A DNA stretch of 6,114 nt, from NCBI GenBank assembly GCA_030635025.1, contig DAOVZQ010000167.1, forward strand, positions 1 to 6,114, read 5' to 3'. Position numbers and translations under genes: made by a program. Positions 1 through 5,990 of this stretch are shown piece by piece; the stretch's first letter is position 1, and the number at the start of each line of letters is the position of its first letter. Below the pieces are notes generated by a model that worked only from the letters and a program-made list of their open reading frames with translations, did not search any database and was not told the origin of the DNA. This stretch comes from a bacterium. GTDB taxonomy: Bacteria > Krumholzibacteriota > Krumholzibacteriia > LZORAL124-64-63.

Positions 1-1
1 C

Positions 2-820
2 GTGGCCGACGACACGGGCCTGCGTGTCGAGGCCCTGGGCGGGTTGCCCGACATCTTCGCGGCTCGCTTCGCCGGCCCCGACGCCACCTACGCAAGCAAC
101 TGCGACCTGCTGAGCGAACTCATGGGCGACGTGCCCGACGACGACCGCGCGGCCTCGTTCCTGACGGCCGTGTCGTGGGTCGATCCGCGTCCGTCGGCGA
201 GCGCTCTCGGCACCGATGCGGCCTCCGGCCCCCAAGGCAACCTGCGTTGGATGCACAACCCCTTCCGTCGCGCCATCCACGTGGCTGATCCGGTCGCCGA
301 GGACACCTTCTGGAACGGTCTGATCGACCGCGGGGCGATCTGGGACGAATACATGGCCCGCGTCGAGGCCCCGAGCCAGGCGCCGGGCGTCGATACGGCG
401 CGCCTGACCGGTATCTGGGAACGACTGACCGAGTCGGTGCGTCACGGCCGGCGTCCAGACGACGCCGATCCCGCGGACATGCGTCTGCCCGACTCCCGAA
501 TCTGGACCGCGACGGGTCCCGACGACAAGACCGAGCCCACGCGGATCACGCCCACGGGCCTGCCCGCCGACGCGCCGGGACACGCATTGAACGAGGCGGT
601 CTGGTGCGAACTGTCGGCGGTGGGACAGCTTCTCGGAGAGGTCGGCCGCGTACCCCGGGGCAGCCGTGGTTTTGGCTACGATCCCGTCTTTCGCCCCCTG
701 AGCGGCGAACGAACCCTGGCGGAGATGTCGCCCGACGAAAAGAACGCCATCAGCCACCGCGGGACGGCCCTGCGCAGGCTGCTCGACGCCGCCCGGGGCG
801 CCTATCGCCCCGGAGAGTGA
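2..820 (+). CDS. rdgB: RdgB/Ham1-family non-canonical purine NTP pyrophosphatase, 5'-truncated by window edge, with large internal insertion
   Basis: The family hydrolyses dITP, XTP and ITP to the monophosphate plus pyrophosphate in the cytosol, keeping deaminated purines out of DNA and RNA. The visible 272 codons contain the catalytic ADDTGL motif at residues 2-7, the ARFAG segment at 21-25, GFGYDPVF at 223-230, and EKN-ISHRG at 246-254, in the order expected for the family. The first codon, GTG, is almost certainly internal: family members carry roughly 65 residues before ADD(S/T)GL, including the N-terminal nucleotide-binding segment, and these lie off the left edge. Between the strand at FLTAVSWV (53-60) and the strand at VWCELSAVGQLLGEV (200-214), E. 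coli RdgB has only a short turn. Here about 139 residues intervene with no stop or frame change. The inserted part looks partly helical (about 97-121 and 130-149) and is not recognised. Family assignment is firm; whether the variant is still active is inferred from the intact motifs. Confidence 0.93.
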   Translation: MADDTGLRVEALGGLPDIFAARFAGPDATYASNCDLLSELMGDVPDDDRAASFLTAVSWVDPRPSASALGTDAASGPQGNLRWMHNPFRRAIHVADPVAEDTFWNGLIDRGAIWDEYMARVEAPSQAPGVDTARLTGIWERLTESVRHGRRPDDADPADMRLPDSRIWTATGPDDKTEPTRITPTGLPADAPGHALNEAVWCELSAVGQLLGEVGRVPRGSRGFGYDPVFRPLSGERTLAEMSPDEKNAISHRGTALRRLLDAARGAYRPGE

Positions 821-827
821 ACCCGGA

Positions 828-856
828 TTGACAGCCGGGGAGTCGGCTGTTATCCA
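828..856 (+). promoter_or_regulatory. Candidate sigma70 promoter upstream of tRNA-Pro, with dyad in the spacer
   Basis: A perfect TTGACA at 828-833 is followed after 17 nt by TATCCA at 851-856, which matches the -10 consensus only at its first three bases. It begins 8 bp after the rdgB stop. An inverted repeat, ACAGCCG (831-837) and CGGCTGT (844-850), fills the spacer, so the site might instead be a weak rdgB hairpin or an operator; no T-run follows, which argues against an intrinsic terminator. If it drives tRNA-Pro, the leader would be about 140 nt. Confidence 0.45.
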
Positions 857-978
857 TGGGCCTGGCGTAAGCGTCGGTAGACATGTATTTTACCCCGGCG
901 CCGGTCGACGGCGTTTGTGGGAGCGGCTATTGCTCAAGGCGTGCCGTGAGTACCGAGGCCGAGGGGATGGAGACTGTC

Positions 979-995
979 CCGCCGGCCGTCGGCGG
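979..995 (+). other. GC-rich hairpin in the tRNA-Pro leader
   Basis: CCGCCG at 979-984 is perfectly complementary to CGGCGG at 990-995 across a 5-nt loop. It ends 9 bp before the mature tRNA-Pro 5' end, so it could be a processing-related leader hairpin. In a sequence this GC-rich, a 6-bp stem could also be chance. Confidence 0.3.
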
Positions 996-1004
996 AAGTC
1001 CGGT

Positions 1005-1081
<77 letters not shown>

Positions 1082-1107
1082 ATTTCCAGCAAGTTCATGG
1101 CGTTGTC

Positions 1108-1136
1108 TTGACACGTTCGCGGACGTGGCCCATTAT
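1108..1136 (+). promoter_or_regulatory. Candidate sigma70 promoter for the tRNA-Arg/tRNA-His unit
   Basis: A perfect TTGACA at 1108-1113 is followed, after exactly 17 nt, by CATTAT at 1131-1136, which matches TATAAT at four of six positions. Transcription would start near 1143, about 34 nt before tRNA-Arg. The leader would open with a CCGCGC/GCGCGG hairpin (1143-1148 and 1155-1160). The promoter would let tRNA-Arg and tRNA-His be made independently of the tRNA-Pro transcript. Confidence 0.6.
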
Positions 1137-1176
1137 TCCCGTCCGCGCCCTTGAGCGCGGGCGCACCATGCTCGAC

Positions 1177-1253
1177 GCGCCTGTAGCTCAGTTGGATAGA
1201 GCACCGGACTTCTAATCCGGCGGTCGCAGGTTCGAATCCTGCCAGGCGCGCCA
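1177..1253 (+). tRNA. tRNA-Arg(TCT)
   Basis: The acceptor stem GCGCCTG (1177-1183) pairs with CAGGCGC (1243-1249), with discriminator G at 1250 and encoded CCA at 1251-1253. The anticodon stem CCGGA/TCCGG (1204-1208 and 1216-1220) closes a CTTCTAA loop with anticodon TCT at 1211-1213, reading the rare arginine codons AGA and AGG. The D arm GCTCAGTTGGATAGAGC and the T arm with GGTTCGAATCC are canonical. tRNA-His follows after only 17 nt, so the two are probably cut from one transcript. Confidence 0.97.
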
Positions 1254-1270
1254 GACAGTATCGAATCGGT

Positions 1271-1347
1271 GGTGGGTGTAGCTCAGTTGGCAGAGCCCCT
1301 GGTTGTGGTCCAGGTGGTCGTGGGTTCGAATCCCATCATCCACCCCA
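1271..1347 (+). tRNA. tRNA-His(GTG)
   Basis: The acceptor stem GTGGGTG (1272-1278) pairs with CATCCAC (1337-1343), including one G-T wobble. The extra G(-1) diagnostic of tRNA-His is encoded at 1271 and faces discriminator C at 1344; CCA is encoded at 1345-1347. The anticodon stem CCTGG/CCAGG (1298-1302 and 1310-1314) closes a TTGTGGT loop with anticodon GTG at 1305-1307. It is the last gene of the tRNA cluster. Confidence 0.97.
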
Positions 1348-1355
1348 GACAATCC

Positions 1356-1403
1356 CCGGACCCGCGCGGTCCGGCGCCGATCGGAGACGCGATGCGCTCC
1401 GAT
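1356..1403 (+). other. Two consecutive hairpins after tRNA-His
   Basis: CCGGACC (1356-1362) pairs with GGTCCGG (1368-1374) around a 5-nt loop. Immediately after, ATCGGAG (1380-1386) pairs with CTCCGAT (1397-1403), with an inner CGC/GCG (1388-1390 and 1394-1396) extending the stem. Neither is followed by a T-run. They may protect the 3' end or guide processing of the tRNA transcript, or be part of the ssb leader if transcription reads through. Confidence 0.4.
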
Positions 1404-1415
1404 TGATGGACGGCG

Positions 1416-1445
1416 CGGCCCCTCTTGTGGGGCCGTTCGTCTTTG
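1416..1445 (+). terminator. Probable intrinsic terminator of the tRNA cluster
   Basis: CGGCCCC (1416-1422) pairs perfectly with GGGGCCG (1429-1435) around a TCTTGT loop, and the T-rich tract TTCGTCTTT follows. The stem is short and the tail broken by G and C, so termination may be partial and ssb could receive some read-through. Confidence 0.6.
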
Positions 1446-1447
1446 AG

Positions 1448-1462
1448 GGATGGACTCCATCC
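1448..1462. promoter_or_regulatory. 15-bp interrupted palindrome upstream of ssb, possible operator
   Basis: GGATGGA (1448-1454) and TCCATCC (1456-1462) form a perfect dyad around one central base, 64 bp before the ssb start codon. A weak -10 (GCTAAT, 1479-1484) lies just downstream, so the dyad would cover the matching -35 region. It does not match LexA boxes known to me. The operator role is inference. Confidence 0.3.
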
Positions 1463-1526
1463 ATCCTCTCGCCTTGGAGCTAATGGACACGAGCGGCCGC
1501 CCGGTCGCGACAACAGGAGGAAGATC

Positions 1527-2024
<498 letters not shown>

Positions 2025-2046
2025 ACGACGGCGCGCATCACACACG

Positions 2047-2084
2047 GCGGGGCGCCCATAGCGGGCGCCCCGCTGTTTGTTTGT
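2047..2084 (+). terminator. Intrinsic terminator of ssb
   Basis: An 11-bp perfect stem, GCGGGGCGCCC (2047-2057) with GGGCGCCCCGC (2063-2073), has a 5-nt loop and is followed directly by the T-rich tract TGTTTGTTTGT. It starts 22 bp after the ssb stop codon. On the minus strand no comparable T-run exists, so it acts in the plus direction. Confidence 0.85.
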
Positions 2085-2102
2085 CATCTTCTGTCGTATA
2101 CT
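2073..2102 (+). promoter_or_regulatory. Candidate promoter of the LVIVD-repeat gene
   Basis: TATACT at 2097-2102 matches five of six bases of the sigma70 -10 box. The best-placed -35 is only CTGTTT at 2073-2078 with an 18-nt spacer, overlapping the foot of the ssb terminator. Transcription would start near 2109, about 23 nt before the start codon. Confidence 0.45.
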
Positions 2103-2131
2103 GAATTGAGGCCTCTTCAACCGGAGACGAC

Positions 2132-3688
2132 ATGCGCATCGCCATCCTGATCTGCAGCCTGCTGACCGCCGGCGCCGCCATTGCCGACTGGACACCCGCG
2201 CCCATGGGTCGCTGGGACATGCCGGTCGATCGCGGCGCCGCCGTCCGCGTGTCCGTGCAGGACGGTCTGGCCCTGGTCGTATCCGACGACACCGCCCCGA
2301 ACAACAATCCCGGCGGCTGGTTCTGGACGGTCGACGTGAGCGACCCGTACGCTCCGGTCGACGCGGGCGAGCTGGAACTGACCGGCGTGCCGTCGGCCAT
2401 TGCCCGCTACGGCGACGTGGCGGCCGTGGCCTGGTACCACATCCGCACCAACCGCGGCTCGGTGCAGCTGATCGACGTGAGCGATCCCACAGTGCCGACC
2501 ACCCTGTCCGAGATCACCGTCTTCGGCGCTCCGACCGCGGTGGTCTGGGTGCCGCCCTACCTGTTGACCGGGGTTCGAGGGACCAACGCCGGTATCGACG
2601 ACCATCTGCTGATCGATTATGTCGCGTCCCCGTCGACGCCCATATTCGCGGGCACCTTCCTGCTCCCTTACGCCACCACCGCCATGGATCTCGACGGAAG
2701 CACCTTGTGCCTGGTGGGCGACGCCGGCAGCCTCGCCAGTCTGGAATGGCTGGATGTTACCGATCCCACGGATATCGGGGTTGTTGAGAGCTACGGCACG
2801 AACATCCTCTTCACGTCCGTCGACGCCGAAGGGGATTTCGTGCACGCCCTGCGCCCCGACGGCGCCTACATGATGCTTGAACTCGTGTCCGGCGAATTCC
2901 TGACATTCCGCGCCACCGTCGATCTGCCGGCCCCGGCTACCGGCCTGGCGAGGCATGGTGATGTGATCTATGCGGCGGGCGGCGACCTGACCGTGATCGA
3001 CGTCACCAACCCCGACATGGCGCATATCGCGGGTTCATACGCGGCCGGAACCGCGGTCGATGTGGCCTTGACCGATCAATACGGCGTGATGCTCGACGCG
3101 GGCGGGTTCTGGACAATGCCCCTGTATGCCGTGCCGACCCCGGTGACGGTCGCGGGCTTCACGGCCGTGGAATCCAACGGAATCGTGACCTTGGGATGGC
3201 GCGCGGAACGGGCGGCGGTCGCGGATTTCCGTCTGACCGGAAAAGGGGAGGGGCGGACCTGGATGATCGATGTCGGCGGCAACGGCTCCGGTGAGTTCTC
3301 GGCCCGCGACGCCGCGGCGCCGATCGGTCGTGTCACCTACGAGCTTGCCGTCAACAACGGGGAAAGATGGTCCCTGGTCGGCGAGACCACCCTGGACCTG
3401 TCGCCCCCCGCGGTGACGATCCTGAACGACCCCTACCCGAACCCCTTCAACCCACGCGTGACCGTGCCCTTCATCCTGGCGAGCCCCGGTGCGGTCAGCC
3501 TGACCGTTCACGACACCCGAGGCCGGCGTGTGGCGACGCTCATCGATTCGGTCCTGCCGGCCGGCGGGCATCATATCGTGTGGGACGGGCGGGATGAGGC
3601 CGGGACAGTCGCGTCTTCAGGCACCTATTTCATGCGACTGGTCGTAGGCGAATCGACGCTCGTTTCGAAGGCCGTCATGCTGCGATAA
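2132..3688 (+). CDS. Secreted LVIVD-repeat beta-propeller protein with C-terminal FlgD-like/sorting-type domain
   Basis: This is a predicted exported 518-residue protein. Residues 1-18 form a signal peptide ending in AIA before Asp19. Residues 20 to about 335 hold LVIVD-type repeats: TVDVSDP (66-72), LIDVSDP (113-119), a degenerate LLIDYVASPSTP (159-170), LDVTDP (207-212), a degenerate segment around 250, VIDVTNP (288-294) and a final one near 327-336. The spacing of about 40-47 residues suggests a seven-bladed propeller. Residues about 338-422 resemble the fibronectin-III-like module common in such proteins. Residues 433-518 are a FlgD-Ig-like domain with the hallmark YPNPFNP (435-441), DTRGRRVATL, WDGRDEAG and SGTYFMRL; domains of this type occur as C-terminal sorting or surface-attachment modules. 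A GGAG at 2123-2126 lies 5 nt before the ATG. Its ligand or partner is unknown. It overlaps the convergent gene's stop by 14 bp. Confidence 0.85.
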   Translation: MRIAILICSLLTAGAAIADWTPAPMGRWDMPVDRGAAVRVSVQDGLALVVSDDTAPNNNPGGWFWTVDVSDPYAPVDAGELELTGVPSAIARYGDVAAVAWYHIRTNRGSVQLIDVSDPTVPTTLSEITVFGAPTAVVWVPPYLLTGVRGTNAGIDDHLLIDYVASPSTPIFAGTFLLPYATTAMDLDGSTLCLVGDAGSLASLEWLDVTDPTDIGVVESYGTNILFTSVDAEGDFVHALRPDGAYMMLELVSGEFLTFRATVDLPAPATGLARHGDVIYAAGGDLTVIDVTNPDMAHIAGSYAAGTAVDVALTDQYGVMLDAGGFWTMPLYAVPTPVTVAGFTAVESNGIVTLGWRAERAAVADFRLTGKGEGRTWMIDVGGNGSGEFSARDAAAPIGRVTYELAVNNGERWSLVGETTLDLSPPAVTILNDPYPNPFNPRVTVPFILASPGAVSLTVHDTRGRRVATLIDSVLPAGGHHIVWDGRDEAGTVASSGTYFMRLVVGESTLVSKAVMLR

Positions 3689-5087
3689 GTCGGAACCGCC
3701 AGACGATCAGCATGACGGTGAACGCCCCCCCGTACAGAATCGGAATCAACTGCAGCAGCACGGCTCGTCCGCTCGTCGTGGGTACGTGTGCCGTTATCAG
3801 CCGTCGCGTCACCCTTATGCTCAGGATAATCGCGGCGATCATCAGGACCGGCGCGATTATCGTGATCGCCGTTCCGATCCAGGTCGGCGGCGGTGTGAGT
3901 TGGAGGGTCTTGTCGATGAGACCCCGCGTCGTCTCGATCCCCAGGGGATCGGTTACGACATACTCCCAGTAGGGCAGTCGCGAGGTCATCTTGAGCAGGG
4001 ACTTGACGATGTGCGCGGCCGCCATGACGGGAATGAACGCGACTCCGAACCGCAGCAGGTAGTCGTCTACGGGCAGGCGTCCTCCAGCCAGACGGAAGAG
4101 CCCGTACGGCAGCATCCAGAACACCGTCGGCAACAGAACGAAGAGCATGACCGACTTGAGCAGGCCGAAGCTCCATAGTCCGGACAGGCCCAGGGCGAGC
4201 GCCGCCTGTGTCGGCCCCCACATCAGCAGTTCCTTGGTCACCGACCATTCGGTGAAGATCTCGTAGACGACGAATCCGGATACGACGAGGCAGAAGGCCG
4301 CCTGCGCCGGGGTCATGGGCTTGAGGTCGAGCAGGTCCTTGAACCAGGGGCGGCGGAACCAGCCCGGGTTGGGACGTCCGGTGACGCCGGGATCGTAACG
4401 GTCACAAGCCTTGAGGCAGTGACCGCAGAGGATGCAGGCGCTGCGGTCGTGCATCACCGATGGTGCCAGTCCGACACCGCAGCTGCGGCTCTGGAAGTCG
4501 TAGGCGGTTTGCTTGGCGATGCAGGACTTGTCATCGCACGTCTTGCAGAGCGCCTTGTCGTGCACGCCCCAGCCGAACGGCGCCAGTCGGGCATAGAGTC
4601 CGAGCAGGTGTCCCACCGGGCAGACGTGGGCGCAGAACGCGTTTCGCGAATACAGCAGGCCCGTGACCATCGCCGTCGCGAAGAGGACGAGCATGTAGAC
4701 GGCCATGCGATACGGCACGCGATGGATCGACAGCGTGTGGATCCCGACGAAGAGGATCAGGACGTAGAAGCCGGTCATCACCCAGCCCGAATAGAGGATT
4801 GCGGGCGGCTTGCGCTTGAGTCCGATCATGGCGGCCAGCGAGGTGACCAGTTCCACCGGACAGACCATGCACCAGATGCGGCCCAGCAGGGGAGACGCCA
4901 GGATGATCAGGGGCCACCAGTAGGACCAGACCATGAGGTTCGCGAGATTCGTGTTGCGCAGGATCTTGGCGAAGGCCATGTCGCTGGTGTCGGCCAGCAG
5001 GCCGCCGATGATCAATAGGACGAAGACCGCCAACGACAGTATCTGAAACGCCAGGGGAAACCAGGCGAGGCGAAAGAGTTTGTTCAT
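3675..5087 (-). CDS. Polytopic membrane 4Fe-4S ferredoxin-type protein, NapH/NosR/CcoG-like, with extra C-terminal membrane half
   Basis: A predicted inner-membrane electron-transfer protein of 470 residues. Hydrophobic segments lie at about 10-31, 53-69, 101-118, 128-145, 262-280, 297-329, 345-362, 402-424 and 444-464. Two motifs typical of the NapH/NosR/CcoG membrane ferredoxins follow membrane segments: C73-x2-C76-P and C152-x3-C156-P. A soluble loop carries C181-x2-C184-x4-C189 with C203, and then the classical C218-x2-C221-x2-C224-x3-C228, enough ligands for about two [4Fe-4S] clusters plus the CP motifs. Residues 260-470, after the ferredoxin loop, form a further membrane region with a conserved-looking His359. 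NapH-like proteins usually end soon after their clusters, so this half is unusual. The ATG lies 4 bp beyond the nth stop with no clear Shine-Dalgarno sequence, suggesting translational coupling. Donor, acceptor and pathway cannot be told from the sequence; a quinol or ferredoxin partner is inference. Confidence 0.8.
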   Translation of the reverse strand: MNKLFRLAWFPLAFQILSLAVFVLLIIGGLLADTSDMAFAKILRNTNLANLMVWSYWWPLIILASPLLGRIWCMVCPVELVTSLAAMIGLKRKPPAILYSGWVMTGFYVLILFVGIHTLSIHRVPYRMAVYMLVLFATAMVTGLLYSRNAFCAHVCPVGHLLGLYARLAPFGWGVHDKALCKTCDDKSCIAKQTAYDFQSRSCGVGLAPSVMHDRSACILCGHCLKACDRYDPGVTGRPNPGWFRRPWFKDLLDLKPMTPAQAAFCLVVSGFVVYEIFTEWSVTKELLMWGPTQAALALGLSGLWSFGLLKSVMLFVLLPTVFWMLPYGLFRLAGGRLPVDDYLLRFGVAFIPVMAAAHIVKSLLKMTSRLPYWEYVVTDPLGIETTRGLIDKTLQLTPPPTWIGTAITIIAPVLMIAAIILSIRVTRRLITAHVPTTSGRAVLLQLIPILYGGAFTVMLIVWRFRLIAA

Positions 5088-5091
5088 GGGA

Positions 5092-5739
5092 TCAGGCTCG
5101 GATTTCGCAATGAGGGAATAGGGGGCAGGCGTCGCAAAGCGGGGTGCGCGCCCGGCATGTCTTGCGGCCGTGGTCGATGAGCAGATGGGAGAGGACGACC
5201 CAGTTCTTCTTGGGCACGCACTCGTTCAGGTCCCGCTCGATCTTGACGGCTTCCTTGGGCCCGTGTTCGGTGAGGCCCAGCTTGCCGGCGATGCGGCCCA
5301 CGTGTGTGTCGACGACCACGCCGTCGGGATCGTCAAAGGCCACGCCGAGGACACAGTTGGCGGTCTTGCGGCCCACCCCCGCGAGCTTGATGAGCTCGGG
5401 CATGGTGCGCGGCAGATCGCCGCCGTGCTTGGTGACGATGTCGGTGCAGGCGTCGCGGATCGACTTGGCCTTTTGGCGGAAGAAGCCCGTGGAGCGGATG
5501 GCTTCCTCGATCTCCTCCTGCGTGGCTTCGGCGAAATCGGCGGGTGCGGGATAGGCCGCGAAGAGGTCGGGCGTGACCAGGTTGACGCGCACGTCGGTGC
5601 ACTGGGCGCTGAGCACCGTGGCGATCAGGAGCTGGAAGGCGTCGGCGTGATCCAGGGAGCAACGGGCGTCCGGGAATTCCTTGCGCAGGATGCGGGTTAC
5701 GTTGCGTGCGCGCTTCTTGCGATCGGGCAGGTCGAGCAT
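5092..5739 (-). CDS. nth: Endonuclease III, DNA glycosylase/AP lyase
   Basis: Endonuclease III removes oxidised pyrimidines from DNA and cuts the abasic site by beta-elimination in base excision repair. The 215-residue product is the family's normal length. It shows LLIATVLSAQCTD at 37-49, the helix-hairpin-helix LAGVGRKTANCVL at 119-131 with the catalytic lysine K125, and VVVDTHVGRI at 141-150 with the catalytic aspartate D144. The [4Fe-4S] cluster ligands are C195-x6-C202-x2-C205-x5-C211 near the C terminus, exactly the family spacing. The ATG at 5739 is the first start in frame, although a good Shine-Dalgarno sequence is not evident upstream. The stop is 4 bp before the membrane ferredoxin gene, so the two probably share a transcript. 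The gene diverges from tRNA-Lys across 133 bp; I see no convincing minus-strand promoter in that gap. Confidence 0.97.
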   Translation of the reverse strand: MLDLPDRKKRARNVTRILRKEFPDARCSLDHADAFQLLIATVLSAQCTDVRVNLVTPDLFAAYPAPADFAEATQEEIEEAIRSTGFFRQKAKSIRDACTDIVTKHGGDLPRTMPELIKLAGVGRKTANCVLGVAFDDPDGVVVDTHVGRIAGKLGLTEHGPKEAVKIERDLNECVPKKNWVVLSHLLIDHGRKTCRARTPLCDACPLFPHCEIRA

Positions 5740-5784
5740 GGGGAGTCTTTCTGGCGTAGGGCGCCGGATTGGGCTGTGAGCGCC

Positions 5785-5813
5785 TTGACAAAGGGGAAGG
5801 TCGTTGCTAGGTT
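5785..5813 (+). promoter_or_regulatory. Candidate extended -10 sigma70 promoter for tRNA-Lys
   Basis: A perfect TTGACA at 5785-5790 is followed, after 17 nt, by TAGGTT at 5808-5813. The -10 is weak, matching three of six bases, but is preceded by TGC (5805-5807), giving an extended -10. Transcription would start near 5820, about 53 nt before the mature tRNA-Lys. Confidence 0.55.
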
Positions 5814-5872
5814 TCGGTGCCCGACGGGGGAGGATAGCATCCGTCCCGGTTGGATCAAAATGGAATATAGGT

Positions 5873-5948
<76 letters not shown>

Positions 5949-5955
5949 AGTGAAT

Positions 5956-5990
5956 AAAGAGGTTACGGGATTCCCGTAGCCTCTTTTTTT
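5956..5990 (+). terminator. Strong intrinsic terminator of tRNA-Lys
   Basis: A 14-bp stem (5956-5969 with 5973-5986, one T-G wobble) closes a 3-nt loop and runs into seven Ts at 5984-5990. It starts 8 bp after the encoded CCA. Because the left arm begins with A-rich sequence, it could also work weakly for minus-strand transcription arriving from the right. Confidence 0.93.

Noticed and set aside
961..1004. Resemblance of GGAAGTCCGGTC near the tRNA-Pro leader to a conserved RNase P RNA element
   Set aside because: Only a few bases match, the rest of the RNase P RNA core is absent, and the interval is far too short.
2117..3025. 302-codon minus-strand ORF opposite the LVIVD gene
   Set aside because: Its composition is rich in His, Gly, Gln and Arg, typical of an antisense frame in high-GC DNA, while the plus strand encodes a recognisable secreted protein.
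4419..5018. 199-codon plus-strand ORF opposite the membrane ferredoxin gene
   Set aside because: It has shadow-frame composition (Asp, His, Gln, Arg-rich) with no domain, whereas the minus strand carries clear cysteine motifs and membrane segments.
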